64,000 nt of DNA from NCBI RefSeq assembly GCF_000023285.1, contig NC_013162.1:846501-910500 (forward strand), given 5' to 3'. Numbering within the stretch: position 1 is the stretch's first letter; every line of letters starts with the position of its first letter. Of this stretch, positions 26,766 through 35,592 are shown in pieces. The notes under the pieces are model-generated. The model saw nothing but the letters and a program-made list of their open reading frames with translations, had not been told where the DNA came from and made no database searches. Position numbers and translations under genes: made by a program. Origin of the DNA: Capnocytophaga ochracea DSM 7271. Its GTDB lineage: Bacteria > Bacteroidota > Bacteroidia > Flavobacteriales > Flavobacteriaceae.

Positions 26766-27847
26766 ACCTTAAACAGCGTATGGCTATTGCCACTGCCTAA
26801 GTTGTCATAGATATCCACTACCTTTAGTCCAGCGCGTTCTACGCATTTTATCATATCACCCGAATAGTACATCTTGCTATTGCCGTTTGCCATTGCCGTA
26901 AAATACACACTGATTTGGGTAAGGCAATACGCCCCCGTTTCGTGTTGTTGTCTGTCCCAATAGGCTTCCAGAATATACAACTCGGTATGAGCGTCCATCG
27001 CAGCAGCTGCCCTACTGAGAATACTCGTTACTTCCTCCTCTGAGAAGCAATCCAAAAACTGACTCATCCATATCACGTCAAACCCTTTCGGAAAAGGCAC
27101 AGAGGCGTCCAACAGATTAGCCGGATAGCCTCCAATACGGTCAGCCCCTTCTTTGCCTGCGATATTGTTTTTCATCAAACCCAGTTGCTGAGGTAAGTCC
27201 ATAATGGTTACCTGCACATCGGGGTTAAAGCTCACGGTCTTTAACGCAAAGCGTCCCGTATTCCCTCCCACGTCTAAGAGCGTCTTTACAGGGCGTTTAA
27301 AAATGATATTTAAAGCATCTTCAAAAGAATAATCAGAATAGTAATGGTCAAAAGCAAACCACTTTTCTTGCGCCTTTTGGGGCAATTGTGAGAGCCCCTC
27401 ATAAATCGTAGGCCAAGACCCAAACACTTTAAGCCCAGCAGGTTTCCCTTCTTTAAGGGCTTCTTCAAGGTGAAACAACCCTTCGTAGCACACCTCTTGA
27501 ATGAATTCCATATTCACACGGGTGCTCTTGTCGCGAAGCAAAAACCAACCTGCTTTCGATATTGCAAAACGGTCGCCCTCTTTCAAGAGTACCGTACCTA
27601 TGGAAAGCGACGACTCCAAAAGTATTTTCACAGCATAGTCACTCAGCTGTGTTTTAGTCGCCACCTCCTGCATTGTCAATCCTTCAGGGGCATTGCACAA
27701 AGCCTCGAACACGCCGAGTTTTACCATTAGATGTGATATTTGGAACACCACAGGCGCAAAAGCAATCTCTTGAGCCAAGCGCTGAGCTTCCAAAGCCGTT
27801 TTTTGTTCAGTAGTGTATTGTTTTCTGATTGCTGGTGTTAAATTCAT
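26750..27847 (-). CDS. SAM-dependent O-methyltransferase (plant-type/family 2-like)
   Basis: This 365-residue protein has an N-terminal winged-helix dimerisation part (LTMQEVATKTQLSDYAVKILLESS at about 75-98) and a C-terminal class I SAM domain with LLDVGGNTGRFAL near 190, VTIMDLPQQLGLM and GFDVIWMSQFLDCFSEEEV. This architecture is that of small-molecule O-methyltransferases. Its target is unknown: it could modify the polysaccharide, or a pigment made with the ketosynthases at 45-50 kb, since related methyltransferases occur in flexirubin clusters. It has its own likely promoter (27881-27888). Confidence 0.8.
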   Translation of the reverse strand: MNLTPAIRKQYTTEQKTALEAQRLAQEIAFAPVVFQISHLMVKLGVFEALCNAPEGLTMQEVATKTQLSDYAVKILLESSLSIGTVLLKEGDRFAISKAGWFLLRDKSTRVNMEFIQEVCYEGLFHLEEALKEGKPAGLKVFGSWPTIYEGLSQLPQKAQEKWFAFDHYYSDYSFEDALNIIFKRPVKTLLDVGGNTGRFALKTVSFNPDVQVTIMDLPQQLGLMKNNIAGKEGADRIGGYPANLLDASVPFPKGFDVIWMSQFLDCFSEEEVTSILSRAAAAMDAHTELYILEAYWDRQQHETGAYCLTQISVYFTAMANGNSKMYYSGDMIKCVERAGLKVVDIYDNLGSGNSHTLFKVVING

Positions 27848-27880
27848 ATGCTTAAATATCTCAGTTCAGTAATTAAGGTG

Positions 27881-27888
27881 CAAATGTA
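27881..27888 (-). promoter_or_regulatory. Probable -7 promoter box (TACATTTG)
   Basis: TAnnTTTG on the minus strand 34 bases before the methyltransferase ATG, with a TTG 19 bases further upstream. It is the likely promoter of the upstream part of the polysaccharide locus. Confidence 0.55.
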
Positions 27889-28026
27889 CAAATTAAATAG
27901 CAAATAGCAATAAAAAGATTTTTCAGCTATCTGCCACCCTTTCGTTTCTTAGCTCTTTCCTTGATTATTCCTTTTTCTCATTAACATTTATTTAACATAT
28001 GATATTCAGTGAATTAACGCCTTTTC

Positions 28027-28080
28027 TATACCAATCGTCCAAGATTCGTATAAGCTTCCTATAAGCTTTCTATAAGCTAA
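28027..28080 (+). repeat. 54-bp dispersed element, copy E
   Basis: This core contains CAATCGTCCAAGATTCG followed by three 11-bp units, TATAAGCTTCC, TATAAGCTTTC and TATAAGCTAAG. It is nearly identical to copies at 35719, 45326, 55398 (minus) and 62433 (minus). It lies 38 bases upstream of the rnpA -7 box and in the same direction. Confidence 0.95.
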
Positions 28081-28094
28081 GACCACTCTTTTCA

Positions 28095-28126
28095 TTTGTC
28101 CATTTGTTAATTCTTTCTTACCTTTG
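28095..28126 (+). promoter_or_regulatory. rnpA promoter (TTTG-N20-TACCTTTG)
   Basis: A -33 TTTG at 28095-28098 and -7 TACCTTTG at 28119-28126 with a 20-base spacer match the Bacteroidetes housekeeping consensus. Transcription should begin near 28132, which excludes the upstream TTG at 28124 as the rnpA start. Confidence 0.8.
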
Positions 28127-28138
28127 CCGTCGAATTTA

Positions 28139-28519
28139 ATGTGTTTTATTTTGCCTACTTTTCCCAAAACCGAAAAACTCTGCAAGCGTGAAGCCATTCA
28201 GCAACTCTTTGCCCAAGCCGAGGCACTTACCTGCTATCCGCTTAGGTTGTTGTACGCTCCTGTTAGTAGCTTAGAAGCTTCTTACCAACTGCTTATCAGT
28301 GTGCCCAAACGCACTTTCAAGCGCGCTGTACATCGCAATTTGCTAAAACGACGCCTGCGCGAAAGCTACCGACTCCAAAAACACCTATTGCCCGTAAAAA
28401 CCGAAAAGTATGCCCTTGCCTTTCTCTATATAGGGAAAGAACTCGCCGATTACGCCACCATTTACAAATCCGTAACCCAACTCATAGAAGATTTTTCTCA
28501 TCAGCTCACCCAAGAATAA
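28139..28519 (+). CDS. rnpA: Ribonuclease P protein component
   Basis: This is the protein subunit of RNase P, which matures tRNA 5' ends. FPKTEKLCKREAIQQLFAQ near the N-terminus and the basic VPKRTFKRAVHRNLLKRRLRESYR (the RNR-box region that contacts RNA) identify it. The start is the ATG at 28139, because the upstream in-frame TTG lies in the promoter. It is 126 residues long, normal for the family. A purN gene follows after a short spacer with a CCCCTTTTGAAGAGGGG-type repeat. Confidence 0.93.
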   Translation: MCFILPTFPKTEKLCKREAIQQLFAQAEALTCYPLRLLYAPVSSLEASYQLLISVPKRTFKRAVHRNLLKRRLRESYRLQKHLLPVKTEKYALAFLYIGKELADYATIYKSVTQLIEDFSHQLTQE

Positions 28520-28586
28520 CCCATCACTTTTGCGCTCCACCTTCCCCTTTTGAAGAGGGGTTAGGGAGATGTTTAAATTACCCCCT

Positions 28587-29150
28587 ATGAAAAAGATTAT
28601 CATTTTTGCCTCAGGTTCAGGCTCCAATGCCGAACGTATCGCTACCTATTTTCACCAAAAAGGCACTGCGCAGGTAAGCCTTATACTCTGCAATAACCCT
28701 CAGGCAGGCGTACTCACGCGTGCCAAACGCTTAGCCATTCCCTCTTTAGTCTTCAACCGACAAGCGTTCTATGAGTCGGATATCGTCCTCAATGTCCTTA
28801 AATCCCAGCACCCCGACCTTATCGTGCTGGCAGGTTTTTTGTGGAAAGTACCTGCTTATCTCACTGAGGCTTATCCTCATAAAATCATCAACATACACCC
28901 TTCTCTTTTGCCCAAATATGGCGGTAAAGGAATGTATGGCTCACACGTGCACGAAGCCATCATTGCCAATGCCGAAAAAGAAAGTGGCATCACCATTCAC
29001 TATGTAAACGAACATTACGACGAAGGTAATATCATCTTTCAAGCCAAAACAACCGTACTTCCCACCGATACTCCCGACACCTTAGCCGAAAAAATTCACT
29101 TATTGGAATATGAATATTTCCCAAAAGTAATAGAAGAGATATTAGTTTAA
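28587..29150 (+). CDS. purN: Phosphoribosylglycinamide formyltransferase
   Basis: This enzyme transfers a formyl group from 10-formyl-THF to GAR in purine synthesis. It starts MKKIIIFASGSGSNAERI; a further ATG 18 bases upstream is less likely. The active-site segments are VLAGFLWKVPAYL, INIHPSLLPKYGGKGMYG with Asn/His, and GITIHYVNEHYDEGNII with the catalytic Asp. At 187 residues it is a standard monofunctional PurN. Confidence 0.95.
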   Translation: MKKIIIFASGSGSNAERIATYFHQKGTAQVSLILCNNPQAGVLTRAKRLAIPSLVFNRQAFYESDIVLNVLKSQHPDLIVLAGFLWKVPAYLTEAYPHKIINIHPSLLPKYGGKGMYGSHVHEAIIANAEKESGITIHYVNEHYDEGNIIFQAKTTVLPTDTPDTLAEKIHLLEYEYFPKVIEEILV

Positions 29151-29209
29151 ACTAAAAATAAAAACAGAAAAAATTCGTCATTTCTTATCCGTATTTCGTA
29201 ATTATTTTA

Positions 29210-29217
29210 TACTTTTG
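29210..29217 (+). promoter_or_regulatory. -7 promoter box (TACTTTTG) before dcu gene
   Basis: TAnnTTTG lies 58 bases before the transporter ATG and is preceded by TTTCGTAATTATTTTA, the same upstream context as the acyl-CoA dehydrogenase promoter at 39403. Confidence 0.6.
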
Positions 29218-29274
29218 TTGCTTGAAAAAGTAACTTGACGAAAGAAATTATCTTTCTATAAAAATTATGGTTTT

Positions 29275-30649
29275 ATGGATACATACGTATTAGTTCTCGA
29301 ATTTCTCTTCCTCTTGGTAATGCTCTATATTGGTAGCCGTTACGGAGGAATTGGTTTAGGAGTTATTTCAGGAGTAGGACTCATTGTTGAAGTATTTATC
29401 TTCCGAATGCCTCCTGCTTCAGCCCCTATTGAGGTAATGCTCATTATCTTAGCAGTCGTCACTTGTGCTTCTATCTTAGAGGCTGCTGGCGGATTGAAAT
29501 TTATGCTTCAAGTAGCCGAAAAGATACTTAGGAAAAACCCTAAGCAAATCACCTTCTTAGGTCCTATGGCTACTTATATGCTTACTTTTATGCTGGGTAC
29601 AGGGCACGCTGTCTACTCTCTTGCCTATCATTGGCGATATCGCCTTAAAGAACAAGATACGCCCCGAACGCCCAATGGCAGCAGCTTCAGTAGCTTCACA
29701 GTTGGCACTTACTGCCAGTCCTATTTCGGCAGTAGTAACCGTCTATTTAGGCAAAGAACTGCTCGATCTCTTTCATATGCAAGGAGGGCACAATCTCACT
29801 CTGGTGAATATCCTTTCAGTAACTATTCCTGCTACTTTCATCGGAATGCTTGCGATGTCGCTCTATAGTTTGCGCCGTGGTAAAGAATTGGAAGACGACC
29901 CCGAGTACCAACGTCGTTTGAAAGACCCTGTGTACCGTGACCAGATTCTCAATAGCAGTAAAACAACCTTGAACGACGTCATTCCTCAATCGTCTAAAAA
30001 TGCAGTGTATATCTTCCTATCGTCTATTGTAGTGATTGTAGCTTTGGCGCTTTTGCCCGAAGTGCGTACTTTTCAAGTGATGGAAGATGGTGTAGCAACC
30101 TCTACTACCGTGCCAATGGGGATTATTATCCAGATGATAATGCTCTGCTTTGGAGGATTTATTCTCATCACTTGTAAAACCCCAGTAAAGTTAGTGCCCG
30201 AAGGGGTAGTGTTTAAATCGGGAATGGTAGCCTGTATCGCCATTTTTGGTATTGCGTGGATGAGCGATACTTATTTCTCTTATGCAATGCCTTACTTCCG
30301 CGATGGTATTACTGCAATGGTACAAGCTTATCCGTGGACGTTTATCTTTGCCCTCTTCGCAGTATCAGTAGTTGTAAACAGTCAGGCAGCCACTGCCAAG
30401 ATGATGTTACCAGTAGCCATTGCTATGAATTTACCCGTGCCACTACTCATCGGTATAATGCCCGCTACTTATGCCTATTTCTTTATCCCTAACTATCCTT
30501 CGGATATTGCCACAGTCAATTTCGACCCCACCGGTACAACCAAAATAGGCAAGTATTATTTTAATCACAGTTTTATGGTGCCAGGGCTCATCGCTGTAGC
30601 AGTAGCCTGTTTGGTAGGGATTGGCTTAGCCGAGGTACTGATACGATAA
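29275..30649 (+). pseudogene. Anaerobic C4-dicarboxylate transporter, frameshifted (DcuA/DcuB family)
   Basis: The family imports C4-dicarboxylates (fumarate, malate, aspartate) in exchange for succinate. The first part reads from the ATG at 29275 through GTGHAVYSL, after which the frame is lost near 29618. The rest continues in another frame from 29621 with PIIGDIALKNKIRPERPMAAASVASQL, exactly what follows in intact Dcu proteins, to the stop at 30649. The break lies in a CT-dinucleotide run, and adding one CT restores a 458-residue protein with VYSLLPII. All other parts look intact, with many membrane segments, so the lesion is recent, switchable, or a sequencing error. A terminator follows. 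Confidence 0.85.
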
Positions 30650-30682
30650 TAAAATTGTTTTACACTTCATTTAATTATAACG

Positions 30683-30718
30683 AAAAAAGCCGTTCAGACT
30701 CTCTGAATGGCTTTTTTT
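30683..30718 (+). terminator. Rho-independent terminator after dcu gene
   Basis: A stem AAAAAAGCCGTTCAGA / TCTGAATGGCTTTTTT with loop CTC and a T run, including one G-T pair, lies 33 bases after the stop. Confidence 0.88.
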
Positions 30719-30812
30719 AATGTTTATAATAAATGATTAAATATAAGAAAGTTGAAATTTCTATTGTCTAAAAAAGCTCTTTTTTACTAACTGCTAATTT
30801 GCTAATTCCCAC

Positions 30813-30844
30813 ACTCTTACCTCTTACCTCTTACCTCTTACCTC
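30813..30844. repeat. 7-bp tandem repeat (CTCTTAC)4 upstream of rplM promoter
   Basis: Four perfect CTCTTAC units plus a partial fifth end 8 bases before the -33 element of the rplM promoter. Confidence 0.9.
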
Positions 30845-30852
30845 TCAAAAAT

Positions 30853-30883
30853 TTTGCAGTTTCAAATATTTGTCGTACTTTTG
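30853..30883 (+). promoter_or_regulatory. rplM promoter (TTTG-N19-TACTTTTG)
   Basis: -33 TTTG at 30853-30856 and -7 TACTTTTG at 30876-30883. The resulting leader of about 65 bases holds a small hairpin at 30899-30917. Confidence 0.82.
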
Positions 30884-30898
30884 CGCCCTAAAAATAAA

Positions 30899-30917
30899 AG
30901 TGTCGTTTGATGACACT
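30899..30917 (+). promoter_or_regulatory. Leader hairpin before rplM
   Basis: AGTGTC (30899-30904) pairs with GACACT (30912-30917) around a 7-base loop GTTTGAT, in the 5' leader of the L13-S9 operon. Ribosomal-protein leaders often carry autoregulatory structures; this role is an inference. Confidence 0.5.
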
Positions 30918-30955
30918 ATTAAGGAATGTTTAATTTTTAATAAAAATCACAAAGA

Positions 30956-31411
30956 GTGGACACATTAAGCTACAAAACCATCTCTGCCAATAAAGCCACT
31001 GTAAATAAAAAGTGGGTCTTGGTAGATGCTGATGGACAGACTTTGGGTCGCCTTGCCTCTAAAGTAGCCAAGCTACTTCGCGGTAAGTACAAACCCGAAT
31101 TTACCCCTCACGTTGATTGTGGTGATAACGTAATCGTTATCAACGCCGAGAAAATCAACCTTACAGGGAACAAATGGGAAGATAAATCTTATCTTCGCCA
31201 CACTGGTTACCCAGGAGGACAACGCTTCACAGGAGTAAAACAACTCCTCGACAAACACCCAGAACGTATCATCGAAAAAGCTGTAAAAGGTATGTTGCCA
31301 AAAACAAGATTGGGTGCAGCAGTTTTACGTAATTTAAAAGTGTATGCAGGTACCGAGCACAAACAAGAAGCTCAACAACCTGTTACCATTAACTTAAACG
31401 ATTTGAAATAA
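30956..31411 (+). CDS. rplM: 50S ribosomal protein L13
   Basis: This is the ribosomal large-subunit protein L13. Family stretches include [53 protein letters not shown] and GMLPKTRLG. The start is GTG at 30956: the reading [16 protein letters not shown] begins there and is conserved in flavobacterial L13, and no ATG is available nearby. It is 151 residues long and overlaps rpsI by one base (TAATG), the standard L13-S9 pair. Confidence 0.97.
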   Translation: MDTLSYKTISANKATVNKKWVLVDADGQTLGRLASKVAKLLRGKYKPEFTPHVDCGDNVIVINAEKINLTGNKWEDKSYLRHTGYPGGQRFTGVKQLLDKHPERIIEKAVKGMLPKTRLGAAVLRNLKVYAGTEHKQEAQQPVTINLNDLK

Positions 31412-31797
31412 TGGAAGTAATTCACACCATTGGTAGACGAAAAACCGCCGTAGCGCGTATCTACCTTAAAGCAGGTAACGGTACTATCACCGTAAACAAA
31501 CGCGAACTCAACAATTATTTCACTACCCCTACACTACAATACAAAGTAAAACAAGCCCTCAGCCTTGTAGGTGCTGAAGATGCTTACGATGTAAAAGTAA
31601 ACGTGTATGGTGGTGGTATCACAGGTCAAGCCGAAGCCGTTCGTTTGGCTATCGCTCGCGCACTTTGCGAACTCGACGCTGAAAACCGCGCCGTATTGAA
31701 ACCCGAAGGGCTTTTAACACGCGACCCTCGTATGGTTGAACGCAAGAAATTCGGTCAGAAAAAAGCCCGTAAGAGATTCCAATTCTCTAAACGTTAA
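31411..31797 (+). CDS. rpsI: 30S ribosomal protein S9
   Basis: This is the small-subunit protein S9, whose C-terminal tail reaches the P-site tRNA. It has [40 protein letters not shown] and the invariant basic ending [17 protein letters not shown]. It is 128 residues long, translationally coupled to rplM by a one-base overlap. Confidence 0.98.
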   Translation: MEVIHTIGRRKTAVARIYLKAGNGTITVNKRELNNYFTTPTLQYKVKQALSLVGAEDAYDVKVNVYGGGITGQAEAVRLAIARALCELDAENRAVLKPEGLLTRDPRMVERKKFGQKKARKRFQFSKR

Positions 31798-31908
31798 TAT
31801 CAATTTGCTCCTTAGTTTAGCATCCAAATGGCTCAGGCGGTTATTTAAAATTTACAAAACCTCTCCAAGCTATTGCTAATAGTAGGAACGTAAACTATTT
31901 AAAAAGAA

Positions 31909-32634
31909 ATGGCAAATAACATAGAAATTAAAGATTTATTAGATGCAGGCGTACATTTCGGTCACCTTACCCGCAAATGGAATCCTAATATGGCTCCCTA
32001 CATCTATATGGAACGCAACGGTATCCACGTAATCAACTTGTACAAAACCGCTGCTAAAATTGAAGAGGCTGCTGAAGCCCTCAAAAAAATCGTAGCCTCT
32101 GGCAAAAAAGTGCTTTTTGTGGCTACTAAAAAACAAGCAAAAGACGTAGTTGCCGAAAAAGCAACTTCAGTAAAAATGCCTTACATCACCGAGCGTTGGC
32201 CTGGTGGTATGCTTACTAACTTTGTAACTATCCGTAAGGCAGTAAAGAAAATGTCGTCTATCGATAAAATGAAAAAAGACGGTACTTTCGATACCCTTTC
32301 AAAACGTGAAAAACTACACGTAGAACGTATGCGCGAAAAACTCGAAAAGAACTTAGGGTCTATCGCCGATATGTCTCGCCTCCCTGGTGCTCTATTTGTA
32401 GTCGATACACTCCGTGAACACATCGCTGTAAGAGAAGCGCAAAAATTAAACATTCCTATTTTCGCAATGGTAGATACAAACTCCGACCCTCGTGAGGTGG
32501 ATTTTGCTATCCCTGCTAACGACGACGCTTCTAAAGCTATCGAAAAAGTACTTTCTTACATCACCGAAGCTGTAAACGAAGGTCTTTCAGGTAGAACAGC
32601 CGACGCTAACAAAGAAGCTGAAGCAGCTGAATAA
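31909..32634 (+). CDS. rpsB: 30S ribosomal protein S2
   Basis: This is ribosomal protein S2 of 241 residues, identified by LLDAGVHFGHLTRKWNPNM, FVATKKQAKDVV, ITERWPGGMLTNFVTIRK and NIPIFAMVDTNSDPREVDFAIPANDDA. An alanine/glutamate-rich tail (TADANKEAEAAE) ends it. It is followed by tsf, a classic rpsB-tsf arrangement, but the 123-base spacer holds a GC-rich inverted repeat. Confidence 0.98.
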   Translation: MANNIEIKDLLDAGVHFGHLTRKWNPNMAPYIYMERNGIHVINLYKTAAKIEEAAEALKKIVASGKKVLFVATKKQAKDVVAEKATSVKMPYITERWPGGMLTNFVTIRKAVKKMSSIDKMKKDGTFDTLSKREKLHVERMREKLEKNLGSIADMSRLPGALFVVDTLREHIAVREAQKLNIPIFAMVDTNSDPREVDFAIPANDDASKAIEKVLSYITEAVNEGLSGRTADANKEAEAAE

Positions 32635-32640
32635 ATCAAA

Positions 32641-32757
32641 TAAGCTTTGGCAAAGTCCCTAACTTTGTCAAAGCCTTAAAATTATTTTTTAACTCACTTT
32701 CACCGGCTTCTCCCTCCCCTCGGGGGAGGGCTGGGGAGAGGATAAACATTAATAAAA
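32641..32757. repeat. Repeat-bearing spacer between rpsB and tsf
   Basis: The spacer holds two degenerate CTTTG-CAAAG palindromes (32644-32675) and a CCCTCCCCTC/GGGGGAGGG inverted repeat at about 32713-32732. Similar C-rich/G-rich inverted repeats occur at 2073-2105, 28540-28565, 55549-55571 and 62634-62660. Confidence 0.7.
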
Positions 32758-33720
32758 ATGGCAAATATTACCGCCGCAGACGTAAATAAACTCCGCCAAG
32801 CTACCGGCGCAGGTATGATGGACTGTAAAGCTGCCCTCATCGAAGCCGAAGGCGATTTCGATAAAGCAATTGAAGTATTGCGCAAAAAAGGTCAGAAAGT
32901 AGCTGCTAAACGCGCTGACCGCGATTCTAAAGAAGGGGCTGCTATCGCTCAAGTAAATGCTAACCACACTGTAGGTGCTATCATCTCTCTCAACTGTGAG
33001 ACCGACTTCGTAGCTAAAAACGCCGATTTCGTAGCCCTTGCTAAAGATTTAGCTGATCTCGCTCTTACTGTAAATAGCAAAGACGAACTTCTTGCCCTTA
33101 ACTACAAAGGCATTACCGTAGCCGAAAAACTCCTCGAACAAACAGGCGTTATCGGTGAGAAAATAGAACTCGGTGCTTTCGAAAAAGTAGAAGCTCCTTT
33201 CGTAGGTTCTTATATTCACCACGGCAACAAAATCGCTGCAATCGTAGGCTTATCAGCTGCAATCGCTGATGCTACCGAAGTAGGTAAAAACTTGGCAATG
33301 CAAATCGCTGCTATGGGTGCTGAAACTCTTTCTTACAAAGATTTCTCTCCTGAGTACATCGCTAAAGAAACTGAAGCACGCATCGCTATTATCGAAAAAG
33401 AAAACGAAGAGCTACACCGCTTGGGCAAACCGCTCAAACACGTACCTCAATACGTTTCACAAGCGCAACTCACTCCCGAAGTATTAGCTAAAGCTGAAGC
33501 CGATGCTAAAGCTGAATTGAAAGCTGAAGGTAAACCAGAACAAATTTGGGATAAAATCCTTCCTGGTAAGATGCAACGCTTCATCTCCGATAACACTACC
33601 CTCGACCAAGAGAAAGCTCTCCTCGACCAAGTGTACATCTACGATGAAAGTAAAAAAGTATCCGATTTTGTAAAATCTAAAAATGTAGAGATTACAGCTT
33701 TCAAACGCGTAGCCTTGTAA
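32758..33720 (+). CDS. tsf: Elongation factor Ts
   Basis: This is the guanine-nucleotide exchange factor for EF-Tu. It begins with the UBA-like domain ITAADVNKLRQATGAGMMDCKAALIEA and has the core TDFV motif in NCETDFVAKNADF. At 320 residues it carries the longer flavobacterial dimerisation region. A strong terminator follows at 33745. Confidence 0.98.
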   Translation: MANITAADVNKLRQATGAGMMDCKAALIEAEGDFDKAIEVLRKKGQKVAAKRADRDSKEGAAIAQVNANHTVGAIISLNCETDFVAKNADFVALAKDLADLALTVNSKDELLALNYKGITVAEKLLEQTGVIGEKIELGAFEKVEAPFVGSYIHHGNKIAAIVGLSAAIADATEVGKNLAMQIAAMGAETLSYKDFSPEYIAKETEARIAIIEKENEELHRLGKPLKHVPQYVSQAQLTPEVLAKAEADAKAELKAEGKPEQIWDKILPGKMQRFISDNTTLDQEKALLDQVYIYDESKKVSDFVKSKNVEITAFKRVAL

Positions 33721-33744
33721 TTTATATATTTAAATGACATAGTT

Positions 33745-33779
33745 AAAACTCCTCTTACTATCAAGTAGGGGGAGTTTTT
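33745..33779 (+). terminator. Rho-independent terminator after tsf
   Basis: A stem AAAACTCCTCTTAC pairs with GTAGGGGGAGTTTT around loop TATCAA and runs into T5. Confidence 0.85.
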
Positions 33780-33792
33780 CTTTAACTACTAA

Positions 33793-34029
33793 TTGCCAGA
33801 AGGAGCAGAAGCTAATAGTCCTATTCATCTCCTCATCTTTGGTCAAATGGGGTTAAAAGTATATGAAAACGAGCATTATGGCAAAAAAGGCGATTATTTT
33901 AGAGGTTATGCCAATACCAAAGGTTTTATAGGGAATAACAAAGCTCTTCACGGCACTTATTTCTATATCGTTTGTTACAGCAAGCACGGAAAAGAAGAAC
34001 AACAAAAAGGCTTTTTATATGTGAGGTAA
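33793..34029 (+). pseudogene. Remnant of a gliding-motility/type IX C-terminal domain (CHU_C-like)
   Basis: A 78-codon frame opens with TTG (no ATG nearby) and reads GLKVYENEHYGKKGDYFRG, GNNKALHGTYFYIVCYSKHG and QQKGFLYVR at the end. This matches the terminal part of the type B T9SS sorting domain (NRWG-KVYE...LPDGTYFY...KKGYIYI pattern). The N-terminal side is missing, and no promoter is visible between it and the tsf terminator. It is best read as the 3' end of a decayed surface-protein gene. Confidence 0.6.
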
Positions 34030-34083
34030 AACTTCATTTTCTTTTGAAAATAAATCTTTTTAATAAAAATTTCTTTCGTTTTC

Positions 34084-34115
34084 TTTGTATGTTTCAATAA
34101 TATTAACTACTTTTG
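34084..34115 (+). promoter_or_regulatory. gdhA promoter (TTTG-N20-TACTTTTG)
   Basis: -33 TTTG at 34084-34087 and -7 TACTTTTG at 34108-34115, leaving a leader of about 63 bases before the ATG. Confidence 0.8.
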
Positions 34116-34184
34116 TCGCTCATTAATATATTTGTGTAACTAAATAATTCATTAACACATAATTCATAACTAATTAAATATATT

Positions 34185-35525
34185 ATGGACGTAAAAAAAA
34201 TAATGACCTCCTTAGAGGCAAAACATCCAGGAGAAAAAGAGTACTTGCAAGCAGTACACGAAGTGCTTGAATCAGTACAAGAGGTGTACAACCAGCACCC
34301 CGAATTTGCCAAAGCTAAAATTATAGAGCGCATCGTAGAGCCCGACCGCATTCATACCTTCCGCGTGGATTGGGTTGACGATAAAGGTGAAGTGCAAAGC
34401 AACCTCGGTTACCGCGTGCAGTTCAACGCTGCCATAGGTCCTTATAAAGGTGGTATCCGCTTCCACAAAGCTGTAAACCCTTCAATGCTTAAATTCCTCG
34501 GTTTTGAACAAACTTTCAAAAACGCCCTTACTACCCTACCTATGGGAGGCGCTAAAGGGGGTTCTGATTTCGACCCTACCGGTAAATCCGATGCTGAAAT
34601 TATGCGTTTCTGCCAAGCATTTATGCTCGAACTTTGGAAATACATAGGTCCTGATACCGACGTGCCTGCTGGCGACGTGGGTGTAGGCGGACGCGAAATA
34701 GGCTATATGTACGGTATGTACAAGAAATTAGCCCACGAGTATAACACTGGGGTACTCACCGGTAAAGGTATCAACTGGGGAGGTTCGCTCATTCGTCCTG
34801 AAGCTACAGGTTATGGCGCGCTCTACTTCGTAGACCATATGCTTAAAAAACTCGGCAGAGACATCAAAGGACAACGCGTAGTAGTATCAGGTTTTGGTAA
34901 CGTAGCGTGGGGCGCCTCACAAAAAGCAACCCAGTTGGGCGCCAAAGTTATCGGACTTTCAGGTCCCGATGGCTGTGTAGAAGTACCTAATGGTATGACT
35001 CACGAAATGATTAACTACCTATTGGAGCTTCGTGCTTCTAACCGCAATATTGTAGCTCCTTTTGCCGAAAAATTTGCTAAAGAAAGTAAGTTTACCGCAG
35101 GTAAAAAAGCGTGGACTATCCCTTGTGATATTGCCTTACCTTGTGCATTCCAAAACGAATTAGACGGCAATGATGCTCAAATGCTTATCAAAAATGGTGT
35201 AAAACTCGTTGCCGAAGTATCGAATATGGGTTGTACTCCTGAGGCAATCAAAGTGTTCCAAGATGCTAAATTGCCTTTCGCCCCAGGTAAAGCAGTGAAT
35301 GCAGGAGGAGTAGCTACTTCGGGTCTTGAAATGACTCAAAATGCAGCGCACCTCGCGTGGAGAGCTGAAGAAGTTGATGCTAAGTTACACCAAATTATGG
35401 AGTCCATCCACAACGCTTGCCTCAAATATGGTCAGGAAGATGGTTATATTAACTACGTGAAAGGGGCTAACATCGCAGGATTTATGAAAGTAGCTCACGC
35501 GATGCTCGATCAAGGCGTGGTTTAA
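34185..35525 (+). CDS. gdhA: NADP-type glutamate dehydrogenase
   Basis: This enzyme aminates 2-oxoglutarate to glutamate, a main route of ammonia assimilation. It has the family core YKGGIRFHKAVNPSMLKFLGFEQ, the catalytic-lysine loop LPMGGAKGGSDFDP, PAGDVGVGGREIGYM and the Rossmann motif VVSGFGNVAWGA. The length of 446 residues is typical of the hexameric NADP-dependent form. It has its own promoter and terminator, so it is a single-gene unit. Confidence 0.97.
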   Translation: MDVKKIMTSLEAKHPGEKEYLQAVHEVLESVQEVYNQHPEFAKAKIIERIVEPDRIHTFRVDWVDDKGEVQSNLGYRVQFNAAIGPYKGGIRFHKAVNPSMLKFLGFEQTFKNALTTLPMGGAKGGSDFDPTGKSDAEIMRFCQAFMLELWKYIGPDTDVPAGDVGVGGREIGYMYGMYKKLAHEYNTGVLTGKGINWGGSLIRPEATGYGALYFVDHMLKKLGRDIKGQRVVVSGFGNVAWGASQKATQLGAKVIGLSGPDGCVEVPNGMTHEMINYLLELRASNRNIVAPFAEKFAKESKFTAGKKAWTIPCDIALPCAFQNELDGNDAQMLIKNGVKLVAEVSNMGCTPEAIKVFQDAKLPFAPGKAVNAGGVATSGLEMTQNAAHLAWRAEEVDAKLHQIMESIHNACLKYGQEDGYINYVKGANIAGFMKVAHAMLDQGVV

Positions 35526-35556
35526 TTTAATGAACAATTGATAATGAACAATCAAC

Positions 35557-35592
35557 AAAAAAGCTGCTTCTTAAAATGAAGCAGCTTTTTTT
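35557..35592 (+). terminator. Rho-independent terminator after gdhA
   Basis: A 14-bp perfect stem AAAAAAGCTGCTTC / GAAGCAGCTTTTTT around a 7-base loop. Confidence 0.92.

Noticed and set aside
28006-28197. Minus-strand frame of 63 codons before rnpA
   Set aside because: It spans the 54-bp repeat and the rnpA promoter and 5' end; no independent support.
29600-29640. Programmed frameshift in the dcu gene
   Set aside because: No slippery heptamer or downstream structure typical of programmed shifts is seen, and Dcu proteins are not known to use one. A CT-tract mutation explains the break better.
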